A stretch of DNA of 62,849 nucleotides from an uncultured Hyphomicrobiales bacterium (GTDB taxonomy: Bacteria; Pseudomonadota; Alphaproteobacteria; Rhizobiales; Beijerinckiaceae), in the NCBI GenBank assembly GCA_903902915.1, contig CAIUWR010000021.1:1-62849 (forward strand). Direction: 5' to 3'. The stretch's first letter is position 1. Every line of letters begins with the position of its first letter. Made by a program: the position numbers and the translations under genes. The notes below the pieces were generated by a model that did not search any database, had not been told where the DNA came from, and saw nothing but the letters and a program-made list of their open reading frames with translations. This document shows, one piece after another, positions 27,479 through 35,802 of the stretch.

Positions 27479-27994
27479 ATGCGCCATCTTCTTCTGCTTC
27501 GACACGCCAAGGCCGTCGCCCATGCCAGGGGCGGCGACATCGAACGCGAACTCTCTCACCGGGGCCGCCGCGAGGCGGGGCTGCTGGGGCGACATATGCA
27601 GACGCAGGGACTGCGGCCCGAACTCGCGCTCGTCTCAGCCTCCGCCCGCACCCGCGAGACCGTGGCGCTGCTGATGGCGCAATGGCCAGCGCCCGTGCCC
27701 CTCGACATCCAGCGCGGCCTCTATGACGCGAGCGCCTCGACGCTGCTTGCCGCCATTGGCGCGGCGCCGCCCGAGATTCGCACGCTGATGGTCGTGGGCC
27801 ATAATCCGGGCATCGCGGATCTGGCCATCAACCTCACGGCGGGCGGGGATCCGCGCGCGCGCTTGCGGATGATGGAGGGTTTTCCCACCTGCGCGCTGGC
27901 GGTGCTGGAGGTTCCGGCGGAAAACTGGGAAGATCTGACCTTCCAGGGCGCGCGCCTGCTCGATTTTGTGACGCCCAGCCAACTGGACGCCTGA
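27479..27994 (+). CDS. sixA: SixA-type phosphohistidine phosphatase
   Basis: A 171-residue histidine phosphatase. The phospho-acceptor His9 is in LLRHAKA, the RGRREAGLLG block is typical of SixA, and the second catalytic His is in VVGHNPGI. SixA removes phosphate from His residues, for example in the nitrogen-related PTS. It starts directly at the RHAK strand, as family members do. Confidence 0.9.
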   Translation: MRHLLLLRHAKAVAHARGGDIERELSHRGRREAGLLGRHMQTQGLRPELALVSASARTRETVALLMAQWPAPVPLDIQRGLYDASASTLLAAIGAAPPEIRTLMVVGHNPGIADLAINLTAGGDPRARLRMMEGFPTCALAVLEVPAENWEDLTFQGARLLDFVTPSQLDA

Positions 27995-28044
27995 CCACTT
28001 GCCATGCGCCTTCGCCGCCCGATGTCCTTTGCGGAGGAGCAGGG

Positions 28045-29091
28045 ATGCTGGCCAGAGCTTTCATCGCGACCATCGCGCTGCTGACGCCACTCGCCGCCGC
28101 CCGGTCGGCGGGTGGCGAACCAGACGAAGCGCCCCCCGCCCCGCCGCAGTTCCTGCCCGCCGCCCGCAGCGTCAGCAACTGGCGCGCGCAGGCTGGCGGA
28201 CATCTGGATCTGACACCGGAACGCGCCCGGGCGCTGGCGAGCGGCGCGGAGGAGACGGGCGTCACGCGCTGCGTGAGGCTGAACAATTACTGGTGCGTCA
28301 AGGGCCTTGGCTGGACCGGCATGCTCGCCGCCGACGCCGGAGGCCATGCGGCTTTCGCCACGGCGGAGGAAGGCGCCGCCGTCGCGGCACTCTTGTTGCG
28401 GCGCTACTATATGGCCTATGCGCGCCGCTCCGCGCAGGCCATCGTCAGCCGCTGGGCGCCGGCGGACTGCCGCCTCGTCACCGGGGCGAGCCGCCCCTCG
28501 GGAATTCCCCTGCCGCCGATCAGGCCCGGGGCCAAACCAGCGCCCGGCATCGCCCAGACCCGCAACACGCTTGGCCCGGCGCCTGACGCGCTCTCGACGC
28601 GCGGCGTCGGCCAGACCCTGCGCGCCCGCTGGATGGCGCGGGGGCGGGGGCGGGTGGCGAAGGCCCAGCCGCGGTCCCGCATCACGGAGCGCCTGCCGCC
28701 GCTCATGCGCGCGCCCGCCATTGCGGTGGGGCTTGGCGAGAAGCCCATGGCCATGCCCGAACTGAAGCTGGCCTCCCTCGCCATGCCCCTGCTCGAACCC
28801 GCCCGCCCCGAGCCCCTGCAGCCCATCCTGAGCTGCGCCAGCGAGACCAACCGCCTGCTCGCCTATGCGCTGAAAGCGAGCGCTGGCGTGGTCGCCTCGC
28901 CGCAGGACGATCTGGCGCTCTTCACCCCCGAAGGCGAGCCGACGCCCAATCTGGCGCGGGTGATGGAGAACATGTCCGCCGTCGAAATCGGCCCCTTGCA
29001 GGCGGACAAGGCCGTCATCGCGGCAGGCATCGCCCGCGCCATGGAGGCGATCCGGCAAGCGGGGCCGATGGCGGATCAGGCGACTCGGTAG
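28045..29091 (+). CDS. Exported Pro/Ala-rich protein, unknown function
   Basis: A 348-residue protein with a signal peptide (residues 1-22, cleavage near AARSAGG). A compact N-terminal domain (about 55-150) has RCVRLNNYWCVKGLGWTGML and AIVSRWAPADCR, with three cysteines that could form a disulphide. The central part is low-complexity with many Pro and Arg. The C-terminus LQADKAVIAAGIARAMEAIR is helical. GGAGGAG lies before the ATG. A conserved Rhizobiales family of unknown role; the domain resembles secreted peptidoglycan- or chitin-active proteins only loosely. Confidence 0.7.
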   Translation: MLARAFIATIALLTPLAAARSAGGEPDEAPPAPPQFLPAARSVSNWRAQAGGHLDLTPERARALASGAEETGVTRCVRLNNYWCVKGLGWTGMLAADAGGHAAFATAEEGAAVAALLLRRYYMAYARRSAQAIVSRWAPADCRLVTGASRPSGIPLPPIRPGAKPAPGIAQTRNTLGPAPDALSTRGVGQTLRARWMARGRGRVAKAQPRSRITERLPPLMRAPAIAVGLGEKPMAMPELKLASLAMPLLEPARPEPLQPILSCASETNRLLAYALKASAGVVASPQDDLALFTPEGEPTPNLARVMENMSAVEIGPLQADKAVIAAGIARAMEAIRQAGPMADQATR

Positions 29092-29117
29092 AGTGGGGCT
29101 TCCGCAAAGTCCCGATC

Positions 29118-30617
29118 ATGCTTAGATGGAAGACGTCCCGCCATAAGGGTTTCGCCTTGACCCGCATTTCCGATCTCGCCCAGGACGCCCGCATCGCGGC
29201 CCGCAGCCTCGCGGACTACGCCAGAAGCGGCAGCCTTCGGCTGGGCGTCACCGGCCTGTCGCGCGCGGGCAAGACCGTCTTCATCACGGCCCTCGTTCAT
29301 AATCTCATAGGGGGCGGTCGCCTGCCGGTGTTGCAAGCCCAGGCGCAGGGGCGGCTGATCGGCGCGCGGCTGGAGCATCAACCCGACGACGCCGTGCCGA
29401 GCTTCGCCTATGAAGACCATCTCGCCGCGCTGACTGGCGGGACTGAAGGCCCAAGCGCCCGCCGCTGGCCGCAATCCACCCGGCAGATCTCGCAACTCCG
29501 GCTGACGCTCGAATTCGAGCGCGCCAGCGGGTGGCGCAAGGGGCGCAGCGAACTCACCATCGACATCGTCGATTACCCCGGCGAGTGGCTGCTCGATCTG
29601 CCCTTGCTGGACAAAACCTACGCGCAATGGTCGCACGAAACGCTGGAGGCCAGCGCCGCCGCCGCCCGCGCGACGCTGGCCGCCCCCTTTCGCGGCTATC
29701 TCGCCACCCTGGACCCCGCCACCCCCTTCACCGAGGAGGTCGCCCGCAAGGCCGCCGACCTTTTCACCGCCTATCTGCGCGGCGCCAAGGCCGACGCCTA
29801 TGCGCTATCCGCCCTGACGCCGGGGCGCTTTCTGATGCCCGGCGATCTTGAGGGCTCGCCCGCCCTCACCTTCTCGCCCCTGCCGATGCAGGAGGGCGCG
29901 GCCCTGCCCGTTGGCTCGCTGGGCGCCCTGATGGAGCGGCGCTTCGAGGCCTATAAAAGCCATATCGTGCGGCCCTTCTTCCGCGACCATTTCGCCAGAC
30001 TTGATCGGCAGATCGTGTTGGTGGACGCCCTGAGCGCGCTCAATTCCGGCCCCGCCGCCGTGCGCGATCTCGAAACCGCCTTGAGCGATGTGCTGCAAGC
30101 CTTCCGCACAGGCAGATCGAATTTGCTGACGCAACTCTTTCGTCCGCGCATCGACCGCATTCTCTTCGCCGCCACCAAGGCCGACCATCTGCACCACACC
30201 AGCCACGACCAGCTTGAGGCGATACTGCGCCATCTGGTGGCCCGCGCCATCGCGCGCGCGCAATCGGGCGGCGTGGAGATCGACGTGATCGCCATGGCCG
30301 CCGTGCGCGCCACACGCGAAGCCAGCGTGCGTCTGGGCGGCAAGGATCTCGCCGCCATCGTGGGCACGCCGCAGGCGGGAGAGCGCCTTGGCGATGATGT
30401 GTTCGACGGAGAAACCGAAGCCGCCATCTTCCCCGGCGAATTGCCCGCCGATCCGCGCGCGGCGTTTCGCGGCGAGGGGCTGGGGACGCCGGATGGGGAC
30501 GCCGATTATCGTTTCCTGCGCTTCCGGCCGCCGGTGACGAAGACCCCCGATGCGCCCCTGCCCCATATCAGGCTCGACCGCGCCTTGCAGTTTCTGCTTG
30601 GAGACAAACTCGCATGA
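29118..30617 (+). CDS. ycjX: YcjX-family P-loop NTPase
   Basis: A 499-residue protein of the YcjX/DUF463 family. Walker A is GLSRAGKT (about 46-53). The DxxG-like strand is TIDIVDYPGEWLLDLP, and an NKxD-like position is TKADHLHHTS. YcjX and YcjF are linked to the phage-shock and envelope stress system in gammaproteobacteria; the biochemical role is not settled. A TTG at 29157 with AAGGG upstream is an alternative start. It overlaps the next gene by four bases, so the two are translationally coupled. Confidence 0.85.
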   Translation: MLRWKTSRHKGFALTRISDLAQDARIAARSLADYARSGSLRLGVTGLSRAGKTVFITALVHNLIGGGRLPVLQAQAQGRLIGARLEHQPDDAVPSFAYEDHLAALTGGTEGPSARRWPQSTRQISQLRLTLEFERASGWRKGRSELTIDIVDYPGEWLLDLPLLDKTYAQWSHETLEASAAAARATLAAPFRGYLATLDPATPFTEEVARKAADLFTAYLRGAKADAYALSALTPGRFLMPGDLEGSPALTFSPLPMQEGAALPVGSLGALMERRFEAYKSHIVRPFFRDHFARLDRQIVLVDALSALNSGPAAVRDLETALSDVLQAFRTGRSNLLTQLFRPRIDRILFAATKADHLHHTSHDQLEAILRHLVARAIARAQSGGVEIDVIAMAAVRATREASVRLGGKDLAAIVGTPQAGERLGDDVFDGETEAAIFPGELPADPRAAFRGEGLGTPDGDADYRFLRFRPPVTKTPDAPLPHIRLDRALQFLLGDKLA

Positions 30618-31639
30618 CCAGCGATGACAAACTGCGCCCCCGCGCCTTCCGCCTTGACGACGCTCGGCCCGATGGCGGGAGCGTGGTGATTGAGGAACAG
30701 CCCGACACCTTCTTGCTGGACGGGGTGATCGAGCCCGCCGAAGCGGCCATCGAGGCGGCGCAGCAGCAAGGCGTCCTGGCGCGCCGGGGCTTCAGCTGGG
30801 GCGGACTGTTCTGGTCGTCGCTGGGGGCTTTGCTGGCGCTCTCCTTCGGCGCCTCGCTCATGAGCCTGATCCAGAATTTCTTCGCTCATTCGGCCGTCAT
30901 GGGCTGGATCAGCCTCCCGTTGGTGGCTGGTCTGGGCGCGGCGCTGGGGGTGTTCGTCTGGCGCGAGGTCGCGGGCCTGCTGCGCCAGCGCGAGATCGCG
31001 GTCCTGCACATCGCCTTCGCTGAGGCCCGCGCCGCCGATGACCGCAGCGCCGCCCGCGCGCTGGTGCAGGAGCTTTCCAGCCTCTACGCCGCGCGCCCCG
31101 CCACAACCCGCGCCCGCGCCCTCCTCGCAGAACACGCGCGCGAGATCATCGACGGCCGCGACCTCATCGACATCGCCGAGCGCGAATTCATGCTCTCGCT
31201 GGACGAACAGGCCACCCGCGAAATAGCGAATGCGGCGAAACGGGTCAGCGTCCTCACCGCGATGAGCCCGCGCGCCACGGTGGATGTGATCTTCGTGGCC
31301 GTGCAGGCTTTGCGCCTTATCCGCCGCATGGCGGAAATATACGGCGGACGTCCCGGCATGATCGGAATGCTGCGTCTGGCGCGCTCCGTGGGAGGGCATC
31401 TGGCGCTTACGGCAAGCATGGTGGCGGTCGAAACCGGGGTGCAACAATTGCTCGGCGATGGGATTCTGGGAATGGTCTCAACCAAGGCGGCCGAAGGCGT
31501 GGCGAACGGCATGCTCACCGCCCGCGTCGGCCTCTCCGCCATGGCCGTCTGCCGCCCCATGCCTTATGCGGCGCGCAAGGCGCCGGGGGTCAAGGATGTC
31601 GCGCCGTTTCTGTTCGGTGGGAAGAAGGGCGGGGTTTAG
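30614..31639 (+). CDS. ycjF: YcjF/DUF697 inner membrane protein
   Basis: A 341-residue membrane protein of the TIGR01620/DUF697 family. It has a soluble N-terminus with EQPDTFLLDGVIEPA, two helices near residues 55-120 (SLGALLALSFGASLMSLIQ; LPLVAGLGAALGVFVW), and a C-terminal DUF697 domain with ATVDVIFVAVQALRLIRRMAE and GDGILGMVSTKAAEGVANG. It overlaps ycjX by ATGA. A terminator follows at 31680. Confidence 0.85.
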   Translation: MTSDDKLRPRAFRLDDARPDGGSVVIEEQPDTFLLDGVIEPAEAAIEAAQQQGVLARRGFSWGGLFWSSLGALLALSFGASLMSLIQNFFAHSAVMGWISLPLVAGLGAALGVFVWREVAGLLRQREIAVLHIAFAEARAADDRSAARALVQELSSLYAARPATTRARALLAEHAREIIDGRDLIDIAEREFMLSLDEQATREIANAAKRVSVLTAMSPRATVDVIFVAVQALRLIRRMAEIYGGRPGMIGMLRLARSVGGHLALTASMVAVETGVQQLLGDGILGMVSTKAAEGVANGMLTARVGLSAMAVCRPMPYAARKAPGVKDVAPFLFGGKKGGV

Positions 31640-31679
31640 GTTTCTGGCGCAACACGGCCTGTCGCGCCGGACGGGACAG

Positions 31680-31723
31680 AGCCCCGCGACAGCCCGGAAG
31701 GGTCTTCGCGGGGTCTCGTTTTT
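31680..31723 (+). terminator. Rho-independent terminator of ycjXF
   Basis: CCCCGCGA (31682-31689) pairs with TCGCGGGG (31706-31713), with an inner GCCC-GGAA-GGGT stem, then TCTCGTTTTTAG. It lies about 41 bp after the ycjF stop. Confidence 0.85.
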
Positions 31724-31803
31724 AGACGACAAGCTCGACGGCTAAAGCAAAGCGCGCTCGTGGTGGAAGCCCGTCATCACAGGGCGATCCGCTCCAGCGC
31801 CCG

Positions 31804-32328
31804 TCAGGCCGCCTTGCCGCCCTGCTTGCCAGATTGCTCGCCCGCTTGCCCCTGCGTGATCTGGGCCTTTGGCGCGCCTGCCTTGATTTCAATGGTCTTT
31901 TGCTGCTGCTTGAGGGCGGCTGGCTTTTTGACGCTGAGGTAGAGCACGCCGTTTTCGAAGCTTGCCTCCATTGAATCGGCGGGCGGTTCGAAGGGCAAGT
32001 CGATTTCGCGACGGAAGGCGCCGAAGCTGCGCTCCATCATGTGCCAGCCCTTCTCCTCCTTCTTGCTCTCCTGCTTCTTCTCGCCGGTCAGCACCACCCG
32101 CTTGCCCTCGATGGCCAGCTTGATGTCCTTCTGGTCAACGCCGGGCAGTTCGGCGGTGATCTCGATCTGCCCATCCGTCTCGGCCACGTTGACGGCAGGA
32201 ACCCGCAGGCCGCCCTCGGTCGTGGGCATGCGTTGGGCAAAATCACTGAAGAGTTCATCTATTTCACGCCGCATCATACGAAATGGGTCGGCGATGTCCG
32301 GTCCGGTCCACAGACTGGGAAATCTCAT
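31804..32328 (-). CDS. Small heat-shock protein Hsp20
   Basis: A 174-residue alpha-crystallin chaperone. The crystallin domain spans about 45-150: VNVAETDGQIEITAELPGV, then IKLAIEGKRVVLTGEK and SFGAFRREIDLPFEP, with FENGVLYLSVKKP near the end. The Gln/Ala-rich tail carries no obvious I-x-I motif except near KTIEIKAG. The ATG at 32328 (MRFPSLWTG) has GGAG nine bases upstream. The leader upstream can fold over the ribosome site and is a candidate RNA thermometer. Confidence 0.92.
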   Translation of the reverse strand: MRFPSLWTGPDIADPFRMMRREIDELFSDFAQRMPTTEGGLRVPAVNVAETDGQIEITAELPGVDQKDIKLAIEGKRVVLTGEKKQESKKEEKGWHMMERSFGAFRREIDLPFEPPADSMEASFENGVLYLSVKKPAALKQQQKTIEIKAGAPKAQITQGQAGEQSGKQGGKAA

Positions 32329-32385
32329 GACGCGCTCCTGAGTTTGAGCCAGCACCCCATTGGAAAGAAACACCAATTCCGGCTA
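32329..32385 (-). promoter_or_regulatory. Candidate thermometer-like leader of hsp20
   Basis: On the minus strand, ATTGG-N9-CCAAT forms a first hairpin. Closer to the start GCTC pairs with GAGC of the GGAGC ribosome site (loop AAACTCAG). Such pairing is typical in kind of ROSE-like RNA thermometers before Rhizobiales hsp20 genes. The fit to the ROSE consensus is partial. Confidence 0.35.
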
Positions 32386-32426
32386 GCGGCTCTGATCTGA
32401 CGCAAGGAACCCGGGCGCGAGCCCAT

Positions 32427-32464
32427 AAAAAAACCGCCCCTAAACGGCAAGCCGTGGGGCGGTT
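32427..32464 (-). terminator. Strong terminator of the sRNA / mla transcript
   Basis: AACCGCCCC (32464-32456) pairs with GGGGCGGTT (32440-32432), with an inner stem ACGGC-AA-GCCGT and a bulge TAA. The minus-strand U-tract is at 32433-32427. Confidence 0.9.
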
Positions 32465-32522
32465 GAGGTGGACTGGAGAGTCGCGGGAGGGTTGCGATCC
32501 CCAGTACGCTCAATCAAGAGCT
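32427..32522 (-). ncRNA. Candidate trans-acting small RNA
   Basis: A 96-base minus-strand transcript is predicted. It has a 5' hairpin GCTC-TTGATT-GAGC (32521-32508). A second, 12-bp hairpin with one bulge spans 32505-32472; its nine-base loop is AACCCTCCC and so exposes an anti-Shine-Dalgarno stretch. A two-part terminator follows (CCGCCCC with GGGGCGG, inner ACGGC-AA-GCCGT) ending in seven U. GTGACA and TAAGGT 17 bases apart (32557-32552 and 32534-32529) fit a promoter with a start near 32522. No protein frame explains the region. Confidence 0.55.
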
Positions 32523-32678
32523 GAAAATACCTTAGCCCAGGCTGCCCACTTTGTCACCAGAAAAATCAAAAAATCTCAATTTATAGGATTCAAGCCGGAA
32601 ACCGGGGGGATTGGGGCTGGGGCCCACTGCCGGAGGGGCCAGCTTTTGTGGCCAGTATCGCGCGCTTCCTTGCGGCGA

Positions 32679-33677
32679 CTAATGTTCGGGCACCTGCGGC
32701 TTGGCTCCGAAGATCAACTGCTGGGGATTCTTCTCCAGCGATTTCACGGCGCGGTTGACCTCCTCAAGCGTCCGGCGCCCCTCGGTGGCGAGCGCCTCGT
32801 ACTGGCGCAGCCCCGGCCCGGTGAACTGCTTGATGCCGCCTGCGATCTCTTTCGTGCGCATATCCAGATTGTCGGCCAGCTTGCGCATGGATTTGGCGGC
32901 GTCCACCACCTCGTCGATGACGCCTGGCGCGCCCGGCTCGCCCATCAGGCTGTCGATCCTGGCGGCGGCGTTGTTGAGCCTTGCGGTCAGCTCGCGCGTG
33001 TCTTTCATGATGGCGTCGATGTTGCCGCTGTTGCGGTCCAGCGTCTCGATGAAGGGTTTCAGGTTGCGCCCGACTTCAGTCAGGCTGGTGGTGAATTCCT
33101 GAATGCCGTTCGAATTGGCCGCCAGCGCGCCGGAGAAGGATTCAACATTCTTGATGATGTTGGAGATCGAGCCGGAATTCTCGTCCACCAACCGGTCAGT
33201 CTTGTCGAGCATCTTGTCGAGCTTGCCCGAAAGGTTCTGCATCGTGTCGAGAATGTTCTGGAAATCCGAGCGGTCGGCGATGATTTCGGGCGGATCGCCG
33301 CCATCCTTGACCGGCTCGGCGGCGGAAACGGAACCGCCCGTCAGCGCGACCGAGGCGACGCCGGTCAGGCCCTGATATTCAAGGCGAGCGCGCGTGTCGG
33401 TCTTGACGGGGGTGCGCGGGTCCAGCTCCACCAGGGCGTAAACGGAGGAGGGATTGTCGGCGAGGTCGATCTTCGTCACCTCGCCCACCCGCAAGCCATT
33501 GAACAACACATAGGCGCCGCGCGACAGACCCGTGACGGAGCTTGAAAAGACGATGCGGAAGACCTTGCGGGTCGACGGCTTGTCGCCCCCTGAAAACCAG
33601 AACACAAAACCGAACGCGGCTGCGATCACGCTGAGCGTGAAGGCGCCGATCAGGGCGTAATTGGCTTTCGTCTCCAT
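32679..33677 (-). CDS. mlaD: MlaD-type MCE lipid-transfer protein
   Basis: A 332-residue MCE-domain protein anchored by one N-terminal helix (about 8-27; LIGAFTLSVIAAAFGFVFWF). The MCE domain is at about 40-120 with GLSRGAYVLFNGLRVGEVTKI and LEYQGLTGVASVALTGG. A long helical region follows to the C-terminus, which packs as the hydrophobic tunnel in longer MCE proteins. It moves phospholipid between inner and outer membranes with MlaE and MlaF. It is the last gene of mlaE-mlaF-mlaD. A strong terminator lies 215 bp downstream. Confidence 0.92.
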   Translation of the reverse strand: METKANYALIGAFTLSVIAAAFGFVFWFSGGDKPSTRKVFRIVFSSSVTGLSRGAYVLFNGLRVGEVTKIDLADNPSSVYALVELDPRTPVKTDTRARLEYQGLTGVASVALTGGSVSAAEPVKDGGDPPEIIADRSDFQNILDTMQNLSGKLDKMLDKTDRLVDENSGSISNIIKNVESFSGALAANSNGIQEFTTSLTEVGRNLKPFIETLDRNSGNIDAIMKDTRELTARLNNAAARIDSLMGEPGAPGVIDEVVDAAKSMRKLADNLDMRTKEIAGGIKQFTGPGLRQYEALATEGRRTLEEVNRAVKSLEKNPQQLIFGAKPQVPEH

Positions 33678-33728
33678 AGGCGGTCAACTCCGGGCAAGGC
33701 GAGACCCTTGCAGCGATTCACAGCGCTT

Positions 33729-34544
33729 TCAAGGCGCAGGCGATGGCGGCGTCATTTGCGGGGCGCGTTTTCCATGGAAATAGGAGCGCACCCAGGGATC
33801 ATCGCTGGCCAGCATCTGCGCCACCGTTCCGGCGGCGATGACCTTGCGCTGCGCCAGCGCGGCGATGCGGTCGCAGATCGAATAGAGGCTGCCAAGGTCA
33901 TGGGTGACCATGAAGACCGTCAGCCCCAGCGTCTTTTGCAGCGTCGCGATGAGTTCGTCGAATTCGGCGGCGCCGATGGGGTCGAGGCCCGAGGTCGGCT
34001 CGTCGAGAAACAGAATGTCCGGGTCGAGCGCCAAAGCGCGGGCGAGAGCGGCCCGTTTGATCATGCCGCCGGAGAGTTCGGAGGGGAACTTCTCAGCCGC
34101 ATCGGGCGACAGGCCCACCATGGCGATCTTCATCCGCGCCAACTCATCCATCAGCGGCTGCGACAGGTTCAGATATTCGCGCATGGGCGCCTGAATATTT
34201 TGCAGCACCGTCAGCCCTGAAAACAGCGCGCCCTGCTGAAACAGCACGCCGCAGCGCCGCTCCACCGCCTGCCGCTCGCGCGGCGGCAGCGCGTCGAGAT
34301 CCTGCCCAAAGATCTGGATCTGCCCGGCGCTCTTGCGCACCAGCCCGAGAATGGCGCGGGTGAGCACGGATTTGCCCGTGCCCGAACCGCCCACAAAGCC
34401 CAGCACCTCGCCGCGCTTCACATCCAGATCAAGTCCTTGCAGGATCAGACGCGCGCCAAAGCCCACATCAAGCCCGCGCACGCGAATGGCCACGCTGTCC
34501 GGCGCGCGGGGTTCGGTGCGAAAGGTGCGGGACGTGTCGGTCAT
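33729..34544 (-). CDS. mlaF: MlaF-type ABC ATPase
   Basis: A 271-residue ATPase that powers MlaE. Walker A GGSGTGKSVLTR, signature LSGGMIKRAALARA and Walker B DILFLDEPTSGLDP are intact; the SGGM-x-KR form is typical of MCE-linked ATPases. The ATG at 34544 overlaps the mlaE stop by one base (TGATG), so the two are translationally coupled. Confidence 0.95.
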   Translation of the reverse strand: MTDTSRTFRTEPRAPDSVAIRVRGLDVGFGARLILQGLDLDVKRGEVLGFVGGSGTGKSVLTRAILGLVRKSAGQIQIFGQDLDALPPRERQAVERRCGVLFQQGALFSGLTVLQNIQAPMREYLNLSQPLMDELARMKIAMVGLSPDAAEKFPSELSGGMIKRAALARALALDPDILFLDEPTSGLDPIGAAEFDELIATLQKTLGLTVFMVTHDLGSLYSICDRIAALAQRKVIAAGTVAQMLASDDPWVRSYFHGKRAPQMTPPSPAP

Positions 34545-35674
34545 CAGTATTTGATCGCTGCGAAGAACATGGCGAAGACGCCATCGACCACAATCACCAT
34601 GAAGATGGATTTCACCACCGAGGCCGTGACCCGCTTGCCCAGCGATTCCGCCGAGCCCTGCACGGCCAAGCCTTCCACGGCGGAGATCAGCGCGATCACC
34701 GTCGCCATGAAGGGCGCCTTGATGAGGCCCACCAGAAAAGTGTTGAGCGCGATGGCGTTTTGCAGGCGCGACAGAAAAACCTCGGGGCTGATGCCGCCAT
34801 AGACCCAACCAACCAGCAAACCGCCCGATATCGCCGCCATGTCAGCCACGAAGGTGAGCAATGGCAAGGCGATCAGCAGCGCCAGAAAGCGGGGCACGAC
34901 CAGCACCTCGACCGGATCAAGCCCCATCACTCGAAGCGCGTCGATCTCCTCGCGCATCTTCATGGCGCCGATTTCGGCCGTGATCGCCGAGCCCGAACGG
35001 CCCGCGACCATGATCGAGGTCAGCAGCACCGCAAGTTCGCGCAGCACCAGAATGCCGATGAGATCCACTGCGAAGGTCGCCGCGCCAAAGCGCTGCAACT
35101 GGAAAATGCCTTGCTGGGCGACGATGCAGCCCACGAGGAAATTGATCAGCCCGATGATCGGCAGGGCGCGCAAGCCGAATGTGTCGAGGTGGAAGACCAC
35201 CGACGTCATGCGCAGACGCGCGGGCTTGACCACGATCCGCACCAGCGCGGTCATGATCTGACCAAGGAACGCGATCCCTGCATAGAGATCGTCCGCCACG
35301 CTGACCACCGCCTTGCCGACATGGGTCAGCAGCGCAAGCAGCGGCGACCCGCGCGGCGCTTCGGTTGTCTCGAAGGTCCGGTAACGAGCTTCGCCCAGCA
35401 ATATGTCATGCTCGGCGCGCGCGCCTTCCAGCGCGCAAGCGCCGCCCGCCTGCGTCACGGCGTTGCGGGCGCGGTCGATGAGCCAGGCGCCAGCGGTGTC
35501 CATGGCTTCAAGCGCCGTCAGATCGAGCACGATGGCGCGCCGCGCGCGCGCCGCCGCCAGCAAGGCGTCGGCCTGTCGTTCGAGCCCGCGCGCGCCAATG
35601 GTCCAGCGCCCGCGCAGGCGCAGCTTCAGCCCGTTGGCGACAGGCTCGGTCGCGAAGGTGGGTTCCACGGTCAT
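34544..35674 (-). CDS. mlaE: MlaE permease with N-terminal STAS domain
   Basis: A 376-residue inner-membrane permease of the Mla phospholipid system. An N-terminal STAS-like domain (about 10-110; IVLDLTALEAMDTAGAWLID) takes the place of a separate MlaB. The permease core has LIGILVLRELAVLLTSIMVAGRSGSAITAEIG and PRFLALLIALPLLTFVAD, given in part, with five or more helices. The ATG at 35674 is used; a longer frame to 35812 overlaps the divergent dgcA and lacks support. It starts the mlaE-F-D operon and is divergent from dgcA. Confidence 0.93.
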   Translation of the reverse strand: MTVEPTFATEPVANGLKLRLRGRWTIGARGLERQADALLAAARARRAIVLDLTALEAMDTAGAWLIDRARNAVTQAGGACALEGARAEHDILLGEARYRTFETTEAPRGSPLLALLTHVGKAVVSVADDLYAGIAFLGQIMTALVRIVVKPARLRMTSVVFHLDTFGLRALPIIGLINFLVGCIVAQQGIFQLQRFGAATFAVDLIGILVLRELAVLLTSIMVAGRSGSAITAEIGAMKMREEIDALRVMGLDPVEVLVVPRFLALLIALPLLTFVADMAAISGGLLVGWVYGGISPEVFLSRLQNAIALNTFLVGLIKAPFMATVIALISAVEGLAVQGSAESLGKRVTASVVKSIFMVIVVDGVFAMFFAAIKY

Positions 35675-35802
35675 GCAATCGCCCGGCGGGCCGCAGACGA
35701 GCCAGCCCCCTCTCTTAAGCCGAACACGCGCGCCAAGTCGAGCCGGAGCGCTTTGGGCGCGCGGGCGTTGGCCCTTATAAACAGCAAATCCGGGAGGATG
35801 GG

